Part shown: piece after piece, positions 1 through 11,025 of the stretch
Position numbering within the stretch: position 1 is the first letter of the stretch
Layout: every line of letters starts with the position of its first letter
Assembly (NCBI GenBank): GCA_018902385.1
Contig: JABSSW010000015.1
Span: forward strand, 496,001-560,000
DNA: 64,000 nt
Direction of reading: 5' to 3'
Origin: Physcia stellaris
Lineage: Eukaryota > Ascomycota > Lecanoromycetes > Caliciales > Physciaceae
Program-made: the position numbers and the translations under genes
Notes under the pieces: model-generated
What the model saw: only the letters and a program-made list of their open reading frames with translations
Told to the model about the DNA's origin: nothing
The model's database searches: none

Positions 1-241
1 GCCCCCGTACTCACCGACGAATAATCAGGCTGGCAATCAAGGGTACTACGGTAATACTCCAGGGAATCAAGGGTACTACGGCAACAACCAAGATGGTCAG
101 GGTTTCTTCGGAGGTCAACAGAATGGAGTCGAGCTCCAGCAACCTAACAGTACCTATCAGCCACAAAGAGGCGGAGATGCGGTCTACAGCCCACCACCAG
201 GACCACCACCTGGAAAGGGCGGCGACGGCATAATCAGATAG
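1..241 (+). CDS. C-terminal end of an Rcr-like (Congo red resistance) protein, partial
   Basis: The first 241 bases are open in one frame (codons begin at position 2) and end in TAG at 239-241; the 5' part lies outside the window. The visible 79 residues are low-complexity: two NQGYYGN-type repeats, a Gln/Gly-rich stretch, a GVELQQP motif, then a Pro-rich tail ending PPPGPPPGKGGDGIIR. This tail resembles the C-terminus of fungal Rcr proteins (chitin synthesis regulation, resistance to Congo red), which are single-pass membrane proteins working in cell-wall and plasma-membrane protein trafficking. The membrane segment would lie upstream and cannot be seen. The reading frame is solid; the family name is from memory of the tail and only moderately sure. 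Confidence 0.55.
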   Translation, partial: PPYSPTNNQAGNQGYYGNTPGNQGYYGNNQDGQGFFGGQQNGVELQQPNSTYQPQRGGDAVYSPPPGPPPGKGGDGIIR

Positions 242-918
242 GGCGGCATCGGTGGAATGAGTGGACGATAAATTCTCGACTATCTTGGTGCGGATTGGAG
301 AAGCGGGCTTGGTGGTCCGCAGGGTGGTGTGGGCGTTGTTTGAAAGGACAAATGCGTTGAGCCTATTCTTATGGTGTATGCTTCAGGTTATTCAAGAAGG
401 GGTGATACCAAAGCATTGATTCTCATGTAGGGCGTTTCTGGGATTATCTCAAACCACGTTAAGTGAAATCCATCAGGTCCGGCTCTAAGTCGCGTCGTAC
501 AGAACGAGTTGCTAAAACCATATGAATAAACCGTTACAATTTGCTCTCCCTATATGCACACAATACTAATGCACCAGAAATGAATTGGTCAATGGGACCT
601 ACCTAGATAAGCTATACCGATACACAAAAGGGAAAGTGTAGGACGTTCCCGCTTCCAGCGACATCATTCTAGTGTATAACTTCGCACCAATCACTTATCA
701 GTATCAGTGCTAAAGTGAAAATAGTTATGGAGTTGGTTAATTATTTCAGCCAAGTCCGGAAATCAACAGTTGTGCTGTGTGCTGCCTAGCGCCTACGTCA
801 CTTCTTTGTTGTGTCTCGCTTCTGCCTGCCTTAGTTCTATCTACTTCCGGACCCATTTGTTTTCACTTAAGTTCCAATAGTCACAACCCATCGCAAAATC
901 ACGACTCACTATCTCACC
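242..918. other. Intergenic, Rcr-like 3' end to SRC1 5' region
   Basis: No supported gene. It holds the 3' UTR of the Rcr-like gene and the promoter and leader of SRC1. A 94-residue open frame starting at 777 overlaps the SRC1 start in another frame and has no protein character beyond chance. Confidence 0.6.
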
Positions 919-3102
919 ATGGCATCAACCCCAGATCCAGAGATGGAATACCTATCACCAACCTTCGATCCAGCTTCGCTGACCGTTCCACGCCTTCGAT
1001 CTATCTTGGTCGAGCACGATATCCATTATCCTGCTTCGGCGAAAAAGTCCCAATTAGTTGACATTTTCACCAACCAGCTCGTCCCCAAATCACGCAAAAT
1101 ATTAGCTGCTCGCTCTAGGATCAGGCGGACAAGCAAAGGCATAACAGATATACCTAGCAGCCAGGAAGGAACTGTCAATGGAGATGAAGATGAAGAGTCC
1201 GGGTCAATGCCTCCACCGCCAGCGCCCAGCACCACAAAGCGGAAGCCGCGAAAAAGCACGCGCAACACTACCCATGACACTACGCCAGAAGCTTCGACGT
1301 CTAATGGAAGAGCCTCCAGCAGCAGAACCAGAACGAGCAAACATGCAAGGCAGTCCGACACCGAGACAGACCCAGAGGGGGAAATACATCGTCCATCAGC
1401 ACGCAGATCTCGCAGGAGCGAGATTGCTCCGGCAGCCAAGGTTGAAAAAGTAGCGAATCCAGAGACAAGGCCACCAATGCGGTCCAGTGCTTTCAGCGAC
1501 GAAAATCCATTCCAAAGTGGTAGCTCGCCGTTGGCCGGAAGTGAAAGCCGACGTAGAAGTGCTGTCGTAAGCGAAGACCGCAGGAAGAGCACTTCTAGGA
1601 GACGTAAGACTGACGGTGTTTCCGGCAAGCAAAAATCCGCAGTCAGCCAGGACGGTGCTGTTGTGGTTCCCTCATCAACTACGTTTGAGGTCAGTTTTCC
1701 GCTCTCCAAGAAAGGAAAGGTCAAGGACGAACCAGATGATGATTTCGGAGAAGAATTCACGCCTGAAGAGCAATTGGAGATGGTCCGTGAGCGGGCCGCG
1801 AATGGCGAGGTGGACATTCTCCCTCCTCGTAAGAGGAAGCGACCCAAGCCCTCAAACTCTTTACCAAAGTCTGCACCCTGGGTTATCCTCACGACTATAC
1901 TAAGTGGCTACGCTTTGTGGTTTCGGCAGGAGAAGCTTGCGAGGGGTTATTGTGGTATTGGCAGGCCTGACAACGCTCTATCAAACGTACAGATCCCGGA
2001 GTGGGCAAGCATCTTAGAACCATCATGTGAACCCTGCCCGCAACATGCCTTCTGCTACCAAGGAATGGAGACACGGTGTGAACAAGACTTTGTCCTGAGG
2101 CCGCATCCGCTGTCGCTAGGGGGCATCATGCCCATCCCACCAAGCTGCGAACCCGATGGGGAAAAGGCTCGCAGGGTAGCAGCTGTTGCGAACCGTGCAG
2201 TGGAGGAGCTACGAGATCGAAATGCTAAATGGGAGTGTGGAACACTAGTTGATGAAAATGGCAAGGCTGCTTCTACTGCTCAGGTTGATACAGAGGACCT
2301 AAAGTCAGCCGTCGCTAAGAAACGACGGCGCGGAATGAGTGACGCTGAATTTGAGGATCTTTTCAAGCACGCGTTGGGCGATGTCATGACTAGAGAGGAG
2401 ATCATCTCTTCAACCGATGGGTAAGTGCATTTATTCCTGTGTTTTGAATACTGTCTCATTCCCTTCTTCCTGCTTTCTGACACTAACCAGTACCTCGTCA
2501 CTATCGACAGACGCTCCCTCCGAAGTACCTCCCTCGCCCGCCTCCCCCTCACTTGCTCACTCCAGCGATCTGTACGAATCACGTTGGCGCGCCATCGAAT
2601 CAGCCTTGCTACAATCCTAGGCATTGTTGGATTACTCCTGTACGGACGTTCTTACGTTCTTTCACTGCAAAGCTCCAAGGCACGTGTGCCTTTGTTAGTT
2701 GCAACCACTTTGGATCGATTAGCTACACAAGCAGCATTACACGCCAGAGGGGGAGCTTCGGAGGCCTGGATCAGCGTGGGACAGCTTCGGGACGATGTTT
2801 TAAGAGACGAATTCTCGTCAAGTCGCCGAGAGAAACTTTGGGCTCGTGTGGCGGCTGTCGTAGAGCGAAACGCGAATGTGCGCGCGTCCGTGCGCGAAGG
2901 TAGAGGAGGTGAGGTCAGTAGAGTCTGGGAGTGGATAGGAAGCCTGGGTCTCTTGGGCGATGGGACGGGAAGCAGGAGGGAAAGCGGGAGGATCAGCTGG
3001 GGCGGAGTTTCAACGCCAGATGGGGTTCTTGATGGCACTCCAGAAACCAAGGATGAGATGATGGAGATTAGGAAGTGGGATGAGGGGCGGCCTATATATT
3101 GA
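919..3102 (+). CDS. SRC1: Inner nuclear membrane protein Src1/Heh1 (LEM/HeH-MSC family)
   Basis: Two exons, 919-2420 and 2511-3102, give 697 residues; the 90-bp intron has donor GTAAGT. The start has good context (CACCATGG). Residues about 15-60 form a HeH/LEM-like helix-extension-helix motif (LTVPRLRSILVEHDIHYP). A long basic, Ser-rich linker with nuclear-localisation-like clusters follows, then a first membrane segment near residue 320 (APWVILTTILSGYALWF), a lumenal Cys-containing part, a second membrane segment just after the splice junction (ATILGIVGLLLYGRSYVL) and the MSC (Man1-Src1 C-terminal) domain. The family anchors chromatin, especially rDNA and subtelomeres, at the inner nuclear membrane. 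A second acceptor at 2490 would shift frame and end at 2620, removing the second membrane segment; see findings. Confidence 0.9.
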
Positions 3103-4121
3103 GGCTGACCTGCATGCTTCGTTGTGGTAACCTTGGTACCATTCTCGCTGCCTGCTACTAGACCAGATATGGAAAAAGTATCTGTAAGTCGTTGCGACAT
3201 GATATGATGTATGAATACCATCAGAATTTGTCAAACAGCGATTTCCATAATATACATACTAATTCCCAGACAAAACGATTCAGTCAGTACCTTAGATCGA
3301 AGCTGCCGCAACGCCGTCCGTCACTGAAACCCGCCTTCGCTGATCCTACGGGTTTTCACAGCTGGGCAATCACTCTAGCTCGCCTTGTTCGCTTCTAAGT
3401 GCACATTTCGTCAGCCTGTCGAAACGCACGATGATCTCTCCTTCTGGCGCCGTATAGATAGCCATGATCGAGCTGGCACAGTCAACAGGCGACAGATAAT
3501 AAGGCGACAGATAGACCGCTGATTTCTTCGACTTTTGCTGTCTGCGTGCCTACTTTTCGGAAATCTCCTTCTCGCCCATGCCTTCTAAAAAGTTTTTATA
3601 TCGTTTTTTTATTGAGCATATACTGCAAACTTCGGGTATCATTTCCACGGATTACTGGCAACCACGTCGCTGTACATATCTGCAGAATCGATTATAACGG
3701 GTCAGCCGACGCAACTTTTGGAACATATATCTCCAAAAACAGTCAGAGTATTTAGTAGTGGGCTGCGCAGGTCTTGCTCGCTGCTTCTAAAGACAACATG
3801 CATGCTGTATGAAACTTGGCCTTTGCTTTCCCTTTGATTTCTACTACAATAGTGCTACCTTCATGTCTCCAGTCCTTAGTCTCAACGTCGCTGCACAACT
3901 CTCGGTTACCAAACTATTACCTTTTCACTGGTTTCAAGAACCATTCTTTTCGTGTCTTACAAGGCAGATGATTCTCGCTGACTATCTCGGTGGCTTAGCC
4001 GGGTCAGGAAGGAATCCCTTTTGGGATACAGTCCCCTACAGAGCAAGGCAGACGCAGCAGTGAAGGTACATCGTCGATAAAGGCGATGCATATCTGATCA
4101 CTTACTTCTATACGAGTACAG
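3103..4121. other. Intergenic; probably hides the 5' exon of the trehalase
   Basis: No complete gene can be supported. AT-rich runs occur near 3590-3620. Family lengths imply that about 80 N-terminal residues of the downstream trehalase are missing, so one or more 5' exons may lie here; I could not place them. An RRPS tetrapeptide in a 68-residue open frame (3192-3398) resembles the PKA site of neutral trehalases but has no connecting splice evidence. Confidence 0.5.
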
Positions 4122-6277
4122 ATGAGGGTGCCAAGGACGTCACTGACTTTCAGATATCGGTCGAGTCAACTATGACAGACCTATTAGAAAACGAGGACAC
4201 GGACAAAGACAAGCTCATTACAATTGATGACCATGGCCCGAAGGTAGGAGCTTTTGTAGCATCATGTACCTCCCTCTGATTACTGATCAACCTCTTCCGA
4301 AGTCTTTCATACTTGGTGGTGAGGGATCCACAGATATTCACCTGCTTGAAGTCAGAGGGACTTATAGACTTGCCAATCTCCTCCAAGAATTGTTCTTAGC
4401 ACAACAAAATGGCCTGAGCAACGTAATCATTAAGATACCTCAGATCACGGAGGAGCCAGTCTATCGTCTCAGTCGCTTGATAAGAGAAACATTCTGGAAT
4501 AAACTCACTCGATATATCGATTCACGGGGAATCGAGGCTGCAGCGCAAGACACGAAGGCTGCACAGTCTCAGCCTCGAATATACGTGCCGCCAGGCGCAC
4601 CAGAGCAACATGCTTACTATAGCCGTATTGCGAAAAACAACCCAAAGATGGATTTGGATGTGCAATGGCTTCCTGAGGGAGAAATCACTGGAGAATTCAT
4701 CAAGAGTCTGAATCACAAACCGGGCATTCTCGCGCTGGAGATGGACTTCTCGGGCCGTAATGAAACAAATGAGGAGAAAGAACCCGAAGGTTTGCCCTTC
4801 ATCGTGCCTGGAGGCCGTTTTATCGAGCTGTATAATTGGGATAGCTGCTTCTGCGCGATTGGGATGATCGATAGCCACCCGCATATTGTAAAGTCGATCC
4901 TTCGGCACTTCATATTCGAAATCAAGCATTATGGAAAAATCCTGAACGCGAATCGTTCCTATTACCTCGGTCGTGCTCAGCCGCCATTCCTTACAGATCT
5001 GGCAATGAGGACATACGAGGCCACAAAGCTTGAACCTGGAGCTAAGGATCTGATGAGGGAGGCCATGCTTGCAGCCATAAAAGAATACAATAGCTATTGG
5101 ACTTCAGAGCCACGATTAGACCCAGCCACCGGTCTCTCTAGATATCGACCTACTGGATCAGGCATACCCCCAGAATGCGAAGCCACCCAATTCGCACATA
5201 TCCTCACCCCCTATGCTAAAAAGCACAACATGACACTCCAAGAGCTAACATCCGCCTACAACGACGGTCGCATCTCGGATCCAGACCTAGATATCTTCTT
5301 CTTGCACGACCGAGCATCGCGCGAATCCGGTCACGACACCACCACCCGCTTCGAAGGCGTCTGCGCCGACCTCGCCACCGTCGACCTCAACAGCCTCCTC
5401 TACCGCTACGAAACCGACATTGCTCATACCATTCGCACCGTCTTCGCCGACTCTCTCGCCGTGCCCGCTATCTTCTGCAGTCCGGGCCAAGAACCAGACC
5501 ACATCTCCACCTCCGCCATCTGGGAGCGCCGCGCCCGGGCCCGGAAAGCCCGTATGGACAAATACTGCTGGGACGACTCCGCAGGCCTCTACTTCGACTA
5601 CAACACCCGCAAACAGGAGCGCACGACCTTTGAATCCGTAACCACCCTCTGGCCGCTCTGGGCCGGCCTCGCCTCCCCGCCCAAGCGTCCCGGCTCGTCC
5701 CCGCCGCGCTCTCGAAGTTCGAACAAGCGGGCGGGCTCAGTAGCACCTCTTTGCGCAGCCGAGGTCCGGTCTCCGCTTCCCATCCGCAGAAACAGTGGGA
5801 TTACCCTTTCGGCTGGCCGCCCCATCAGATCCTTGCCTGGGATGGCTTGCGCAGGTACGGATACTTTGAGGAGGCGGAGAGGGTGTGCTATAGATGGCTG
5901 CATATGATGACGCGGACGTTTACGGATTATAATGGCACGGTGGTGGAGAAGTATAATGTTACGGATTTGAGGGCGCCGCAGAAGGTGGAGGCCGAGTATG
6001 GGAATCAGGGGTTGGGGTTTGAGTATGCGCCGCAGGAGGGGTATGTATTCCTCTTTTTCTCTTCTTTCCTCTGCATCAGGGGTGGGGATTATGATGATGA
6101 TGGGGTGGGTTTTGGTCGTGAGTAGTGGTGCTGACTCTTGGGGGCAGGTTTGGATGGACGAATGCGAGTTACCTGTATGGGCTAAGCTTGATGAGTTTGC
6201 ATGCTAAGAGGGCGCTCGGCGTGAATGCCGACTATGAGACTTATGCTGAGGCGAAGAGGAAGGCGACGGACGTGTGA
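4122..6277 (+). CDS. Neutral alpha,alpha-trehalase (GH37), 5' end unresolved, one frame break
   Basis: Hydrolyses trehalose to glucose in the cytosol. Exons seen: about 4122-4243, 4303-6040 and 6148-6277; introns are 4244-4302 (59 bp) and 6041-6147 (107 bp). The first visible exon encodes the calcium-binding segment (DTDKDKLITIDDHGPK), typical of neutral rather than acid trehalases. Family signatures follow in order: PGGRFIELYNWDS, RSYYLGRAQPPFLTD, RESGHDTTTRF with the catalytic Asp, QWDYPFGWPPHQ, and VEAEYGNQG with the catalytic Glu, then EGFGWTNASYLYGL across the last intron. Frame is lost at the CCCC run 5675-5678: upstream the frame is phase 1, downstream phase 0, so one C is missing. The N-terminal PKA-site region is not found. 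With both catalytic residues intact, the break may be an assembly error; a recent pseudogene is the alternative. Confidence 0.8.
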
Positions 6278-7736
6278 GGGGTCACCTCGTTCTCTACGAT
6301 ATAGGTAGGAAGATATGTGGGCCAGGATATAGTACATAAAACCGGCGAGAGTTGCAAGTTGTGGTTATGACGATTTTCTTTGATATGACCGGATTGGGAC
6401 ACTGTTGAAAGGGCAGCTTGGATAGAGGTATATAAGCGTATACAGAGTATTCCGTTGGTCAATGCGGTGTCTTCGCTTCTATTCCCTCTATGGCTCTGAG
6501 ATGCTCGTTCTCTTCGGTCATGGCGAAGAGATGGTGATCCACGGCCTTTTCTCCCGAACAAGATACATGATCATAGCAGTGCGCACGATGTCTCATTCTG
6601 TCCTTCACTCGCCCGGGACAGAATGAAGCACGAAAACGACATGAACCTTGATAGCCCGACTTGGGAACGAAATTGTTTCCAAAGCTCATTTCATACAACA
6701 TTCAGTCGTTTATTGCCCCCACACAGACTATCATGCTTTCATCCACTTCCTTGCGGTGCTCAGTCCTTATCCGGGGCGAGTGCTTTTCCCACCACATCAA
6801 TTCAGGTAGCAATTTATCCTCGGGTAACTGCACATCTCAGCTTTAGGGAAGCTGCGTGTCACCTCCTAGGGTAACAGGTGGTTATCTGCATACAGCTGGG
6901 GCTTTGGAACAAATAGCCTTTTCACGTCGATCTTGGGGTGCTTTTACAACATCTCGAGATTCAAAATAAAAGCGAGATCTCGTGATGACAGGAATGAATA
7001 GCCCGTAGTATCAGATGAAAGGTTCTCAAGCCCGCAACCAAAGGCGTGAGGAGAGTATGATTTTGATAGATGATTAGGAGAATTGTAGACACAATTGCCA
7101 TGGCCGCGAGCAGAAATCAAGAGTCTAACGTGACTGTTCCCATTACTTTGTACATTGGTAAGGAAATAATGCTCGCGATGAGATGAAGCAGATCCTTTGG
7201 GGTCATAGAATCGCCATTAGAGTCGGTGACAGCTTGATGGCGATACCTGTGATACTAAGAATCAGGATACGAGGATAGCTAGCAAGTGCTCAAAGAATGG
7301 AAACTTTGGGGTCTTTCTGCATATCTACCCTTGGTGGAGTCCGTTGCAAAGCTGTATCGGAAGCAGGGAGAACAAGGCATGAGAAAATATCACTCGTCGG
7401 ATTTGACCTTTGACACAATTGCATCCATGCCAAGAGAAGAAGTATGAAATTGCGGGGTATGCGTAGTAGTGACTAGTGAATAAAGTATGACGAAAGAGCT
7501 CCTACCCAAGTATCGTTGTGTCGCGTGACCTCGATGTGTAGATATAATCCTCACTCACTCTTTGCGGCTTACAAAATCAATATACCGTTCCAACAAGACC
7601 CAATCATCAGCTGTAAATGATCCAGCCCAAAAGTTCGCCCTGGAGCAATCACTGACATTATCCAGGAGACTAGCTGCAGTTTTGATATACCCTGAAATCC
7701 ACGCCATTAGAGCATACAGATCCGGCTTTCGCAATC
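6278..7736. other. Intergenic, 1.46 kb, nothing recognised
   Basis: Only short open frames on both strands, none with family features. I saw no tRNA-like B box, terminal repeat or tandem repeat. Confidence 0.5.
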
Positions 7737-7994
7737 ATGTCTTCTGGCGGCCAACAAGAGGGTTCTTTCGGCATCCTAGGCTCTTCGAAGCTCAACACTG
7801 TCGATGGCAAGAATCCTCCATCCAAGCCAGATACCTCAAAACCGACCCTCGGCATGGCAAGCGGAGGCTCATCCAATCCTAGCAAACAAGATGATTATCG
7901 GCGAGAATGCCAACGGGCACATGACGAGATGGAGGCAAGGTTGAAAGATGAGGAGCTGGGTGGACGCTCAAGAGGATGGTCTGGCCATGACTGA
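7737..7994 (+). CDS. Small hydrophilic protein, unknown
   Basis: A single-exon frame of 85 residues (ATCATGTC start context) that I do not recognise. The protein is rich in Gly, Ser, Lys and Asp, has no Cys, signal peptide or membrane segment, and ends with a charged, probably helical segment (YRRECQRAHDEMEARLKDEE). Composition suggests a small disordered protein, similar in kind to fungal stress-related hydrophilins, but no defining motif is present. The longer overlapping frame from 7562 is in another phase and less likely. Expression evidence would decide whether it is real. Confidence 0.45.
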   Translation: MSSGGQQEGSFGILGSSKLNTVDGKNPPSKPDTSKPTLGMASGGSSNPSKQDDYRRECQRAHDEMEARLKDEELGGRSRGWSGHD

Positions 7995-8379
7995 GACTTC
8001 GAAACCCTTGTGCTTTGGCCCGAAGGCTAGATGCGGATCTGTGGTCGGTGTAGGAAAAGCTCGATTATTGAGGCTTTGTATCAACAGTGGTTCTATTTTG
8101 CTTGCTGCTGGAGCTGGAAAGCTGTACTATTATTACAGGTGGTGACTCGGAAACTCACATAACGGGATCAGTCAGTCAAATATCTTACAGTAAATAAGCA
8201 GATGCGTCCAAATTGTTCTCGGGTCCTCGAATGTGATGTGCATCGCTGGTCTTGTGTCGACAGGAGATCCTTTCTGCCAAGCCCCTAGTACAGTACTGTA
8301 AATCATCCCGGCATCTTTTCTCGCGTTGCTCCATTTGCGTCCAGCATGGAGCTATAGCTTTCAGATATTGATGTAGGAC
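7995..8379. other. Intergenic, promoter of OCT1
   Basis: 385 bp with no supported gene; presumed 3' end of the small upstream gene and 5' region of OCT1. Confidence 0.5.
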
Positions 8380-10716
8380 ATGCTCAGATCTGCATGTCGG
8401 GCATCATGGAACTTCTCACTGCGCCACCGACAGAGAAACTTCTCAACCGCAGGTTGCGTGCTTCAGCAGGCCCAAGCTGCCACAGCCTCTACAACTGGCC
8501 ATATCAGCAAAGCAAGCGACCATGATGACCAGACGCTACGGCAGATTTTTGACTCACATCATGTTTGGTCGGCATTCTCCAATGAAAGATCGTCGAGGCC
8601 TCGTACAGGTCTGTTTCAAAACCAGTATCTGAAAGATGCTTCAGGCTTCCGTCAATTTGCCTCTGTCACGTTGGCACGATGTCAGAAGATTGTCGCCAAA
8701 GTCCTGGAGGCATCCAGTGTCAAGGATTACCAAGAAACACCAGGAGACCTAGACCGATTGAGCGATTCTCTCTGCCGAGTCCTAGATCTTTCTGACTTCG
8801 TCCGGTCTACACACCCAGATGCCCGCTTCAGGGAGGCTGCAGACGAAGCTTATCAAGTCCTGTATGAGTACATGAACGTCTTGAATACGACTCCAGGGCT
8901 TGAGAAGCAATTGAAAAGAGCTCTGGCAGATCCTAAAGTGACGGAGGTATGGACCGAAGAGGAGAAGTCTGTGGCGCAAATCCTACTGAAAGATTTCTCA
9001 AAATCTGCCATCCATCTTCCGGAGGACAGAAGACAGCGTTTCGTATCGTTATCGAGCGATATTAGCCGTCTGGGAAGCACTTTTGTAGCCGAGATGGCCC
9101 CTGAAAAATCAACTCTGGTCCTAAATGGCAGCAAAGCGCACGGCATCAATCCCAACATCCTTGGGCAAATGACCGATCGACGAGGAAGGGTTCACTTACC
9201 CACTGTTGGTTCTATGGCATCTTTGGCTCTAAGGAGTGTCCACGACGAAGCTACAAGGCGAGAAATCTATATTACTGGGAGAACGAGTGCTCATAGGCAA
9301 ATCAGAGTTCTGGAGTCCTTGATGCAGCAACGCGCTGAGCTTGCGAGGCTGTCGGGATACCAGAGCTACGCCGAAATGAACACGAGTGATAAGATGGCCA
9401 AGTCTCCTGCGGCTATCACCTCCTTCCTTTCCACTCTGTCTCAGCGTAACATGCCCATCTTCGGCGAAGAGCTGCAGGAAATGGCGATCCAAAAGAAGAA
9501 AGACATCGGCGAAGACACCGGAGGTATCAATGCATGGGACAGAGAATACTACAGAAGTCGTCTAGCTAGCCAAATTATCTCCAAAAGCAGGAAACCCGAC
9601 TTTATCTCAGCATACTTCTCCCTGGGTACAGTAATGCAGGGCCTCTCTCGGTTATTCACCTGCCTATACGGCATCCGCTTTGTACCTCAAGAAACACGCC
9701 GAGGGGAGACTTGGAACCCGGACGTTCGCCGTCTAGACGTCTTTGATGAGACCGAAGGCCACATCGCCACTGTCTACTGCGATCTCTTCGCTCGAGTCGG
9801 CAAGTCTCCTAACCCTGCTCACTTTACCCTTCGCTGCTCCCGTGAGATCACATCCACCGAGCTGGCTGAATCTGCGCAAGCTTCACCGGAAGCAGATCCC
9901 ATCGTTGCTGCCAATGATGGTATGCCAGTGGCCCGTTCGCCAACCACTGGGGTGCTCTATCAGCTGCCAGTCATTGCCCTTATCTGTGATTTTTCGACCC
10001 CGAACTCACTCGATAAACCTGCTCTCCTTTCCTTCCGCGATGTCCAGACGCTGTTCCATGAGATGGGTCATGCTATCCATTCCATCATTGGTCGCACTTC
10101 TCTCCAAGTCGTCTCTGGAACCCGCTGCGCCACCGATTTTGCAGAGCTGCCCTCTGTGCTCATGGAGCATTTTGCCGCTGATGCCACGGTTCTGTCTCTC
10201 TTTGCCAGACACTGGGAAACCGATGCTCCGTTGCCGTTCGAGATGGTCGCCGAACGGCTGGCCATTGATCGAAAGGGACAAGGCGCAGATACAGAGCATC
10301 AGATATTGCTGGCTATGTTGGATCAAGCATATCATTCCCCGCTTGCTGCGGAGCCAGGCTTCGACAGTACCAAGATATTTCATGATGTCTTTGCCCGCTA
10401 CAGCAGTCTCCCTGAACCTGCAACAACGACGGCACAAGGGTTCTTTGGACATTTGGTGGAGTATGGAGGGACTTATTACAGCTATCTCTTTGATCGAGCT
10501 ATTGCAGGCAAGATCTGGCAAGAAGTGTTCGGTTCCGGCGATAAAGCCGGGGCCGTGGCCAGAGAGAATGGGGAGAGATTCCGGCAAGAGGTGCTGAGAT
10601 GGGGTGGATCGCGAGATGGCTGGAAGTGCGTCGCTGGGGCACTTGGTGATCCTAGCATTGCCGAGGGAGGAGCAGGGGCAATGGAAGAGGTAGGAAGATG
10701 GGGCGTCAAGGACTAA
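8380..10716 (+). CDS. OCT1: Mitochondrial intermediate peptidase (M3 metallopeptidase)
   Basis: Intronless, 778 residues, the usual length for fungal Oct1. In the matrix it removes an octapeptide from precursors already cut by the processing peptidase, and so matures respiratory-chain and other imported proteins. The N-terminus is a clear mitochondrial presequence: Arg- and Ser-rich, without acidic residues (MLRSACRASWNFSLRHRQRN). The M3 zinc site is at about residues 558-563 (FHEMGHAIHS), with two His ligands and the catalytic Glu; the third zinc ligand is the Glu of DFAELPS about 25 residues later. The C-terminal region keeps the family segment FFGHLVEYGGTYYSYLFDRA. It converges with the next gene on the minus strand across about 310 bp. 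Nothing looks broken. Confidence 0.95.
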   Translation: MLRSACRASWNFSLRHRQRNFSTAGCVLQQAQAATASTTGHISKASDHDDQTLRQIFDSHHVWSAFSNERSSRPRTGLFQNQYLKDASGFRQFASVTLARCQKIVAKVLEASSVKDYQETPGDLDRLSDSLCRVLDLSDFVRSTHPDARFREAADEAYQVLYEYMNVLNTTPGLEKQLKRALADPKVTEVWTEEEKSVAQILLKDFSKSAIHLPEDRRQRFVSLSSDISRLGSTFVAEMAPEKSTLVLNGSKAHGINPNILGQMTDRRGRVHLPTVGSMASLALRSVHDEATRREIYITGRTSAHRQIRVLESLMQQRAELARLSGYQSYAEMNTSDKMAKSPAAITSFLSTLSQRNMPIFGEELQEMAIQKKKDIGEDTGGINAWDREYYRSRLASQIISKSRKPDFISAYFSLGTVMQGLSRLFTCLYGIRFVPQETRRGETWNPDVRRLDVFDETEGHIATVYCDLFARVGKSPNPAHFTLRCSREITSTELAESAQASPEADPIVAANDGMPVARSPTTGVLYQLPVIALICDFSTPNSLDKPALLSFRDVQTLFHEMGHAIHSIIGRTSLQVVSGTRCATDFAELPSVLMEHFAADATVLSLFARHWETDAPLPFEMVAERLAIDRKGQGADTEHQILLAMLDQAYHSPLAAEPGFDSTKIFHDVFARYSSLPEPATTTAQGFFGHLVEYGGTYYSYLFDRAIAGKIWQEVFGSGDKAGAVARENGERFRQEVLRWGGSRDGWKCVAGALGDPSIAEGGAGAMEEVGRWGVKD

Positions 10717-11025
10717 GAGCACCTTTCCTCCAAATATCGGCTTTTGGTCTCGTACCTGGTTCGAAGGGTGTCAGACTCTGGAGTATGCTATGCTGTGCTA
10801 TCAGGGGCTTGTATTGTTCTAATTGGAATCTCGAATGTACAGAGCGCCTTTCAGTAAGATCATATGAATCGCTAAGGAACCATCTAAACAAGCATGCAAA
10901 GTGTCGTAGAATATTTCTCACGCAAGCCAGGCTACAGTCTGTCTCCTTCCCCAAAAATCTGATACACCCTTCCATCAATCCAAGCCATCGTCACTCACTC
11001 TAGATTCTCCCCACAACGCACCTAC
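10717..11025. other. Convergent 3' intergenic region
   Basis: 309 bp between the stop codons of OCT1 (plus) and the acidic unknown (minus). Presumed overlapping 3' UTRs; no gene seen. Confidence 0.5.

Noticed and set aside
1026-1892. 288-residue open frame on the minus strand inside SRC1
   Set aside because: It is antisense to a well-supported exon, hydrophobic and Leu/Ser-rich as expected from the complement of a Ser/Arg/Lys-rich linker, and has no family features.
3192-3398. RRPS motif in a short frame upstream of the trehalase, resembling its PKA site
   Set aside because: No splice path to the first trehalase exon and no other N-terminal similarity; a four-residue match is expected by chance.
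9743-10597. 284-residue frame overlapping OCT1 in another phase
   Set aside because: Lies wholly within the OCT1 catalytic region, whose frame carries the HEMGH motif.
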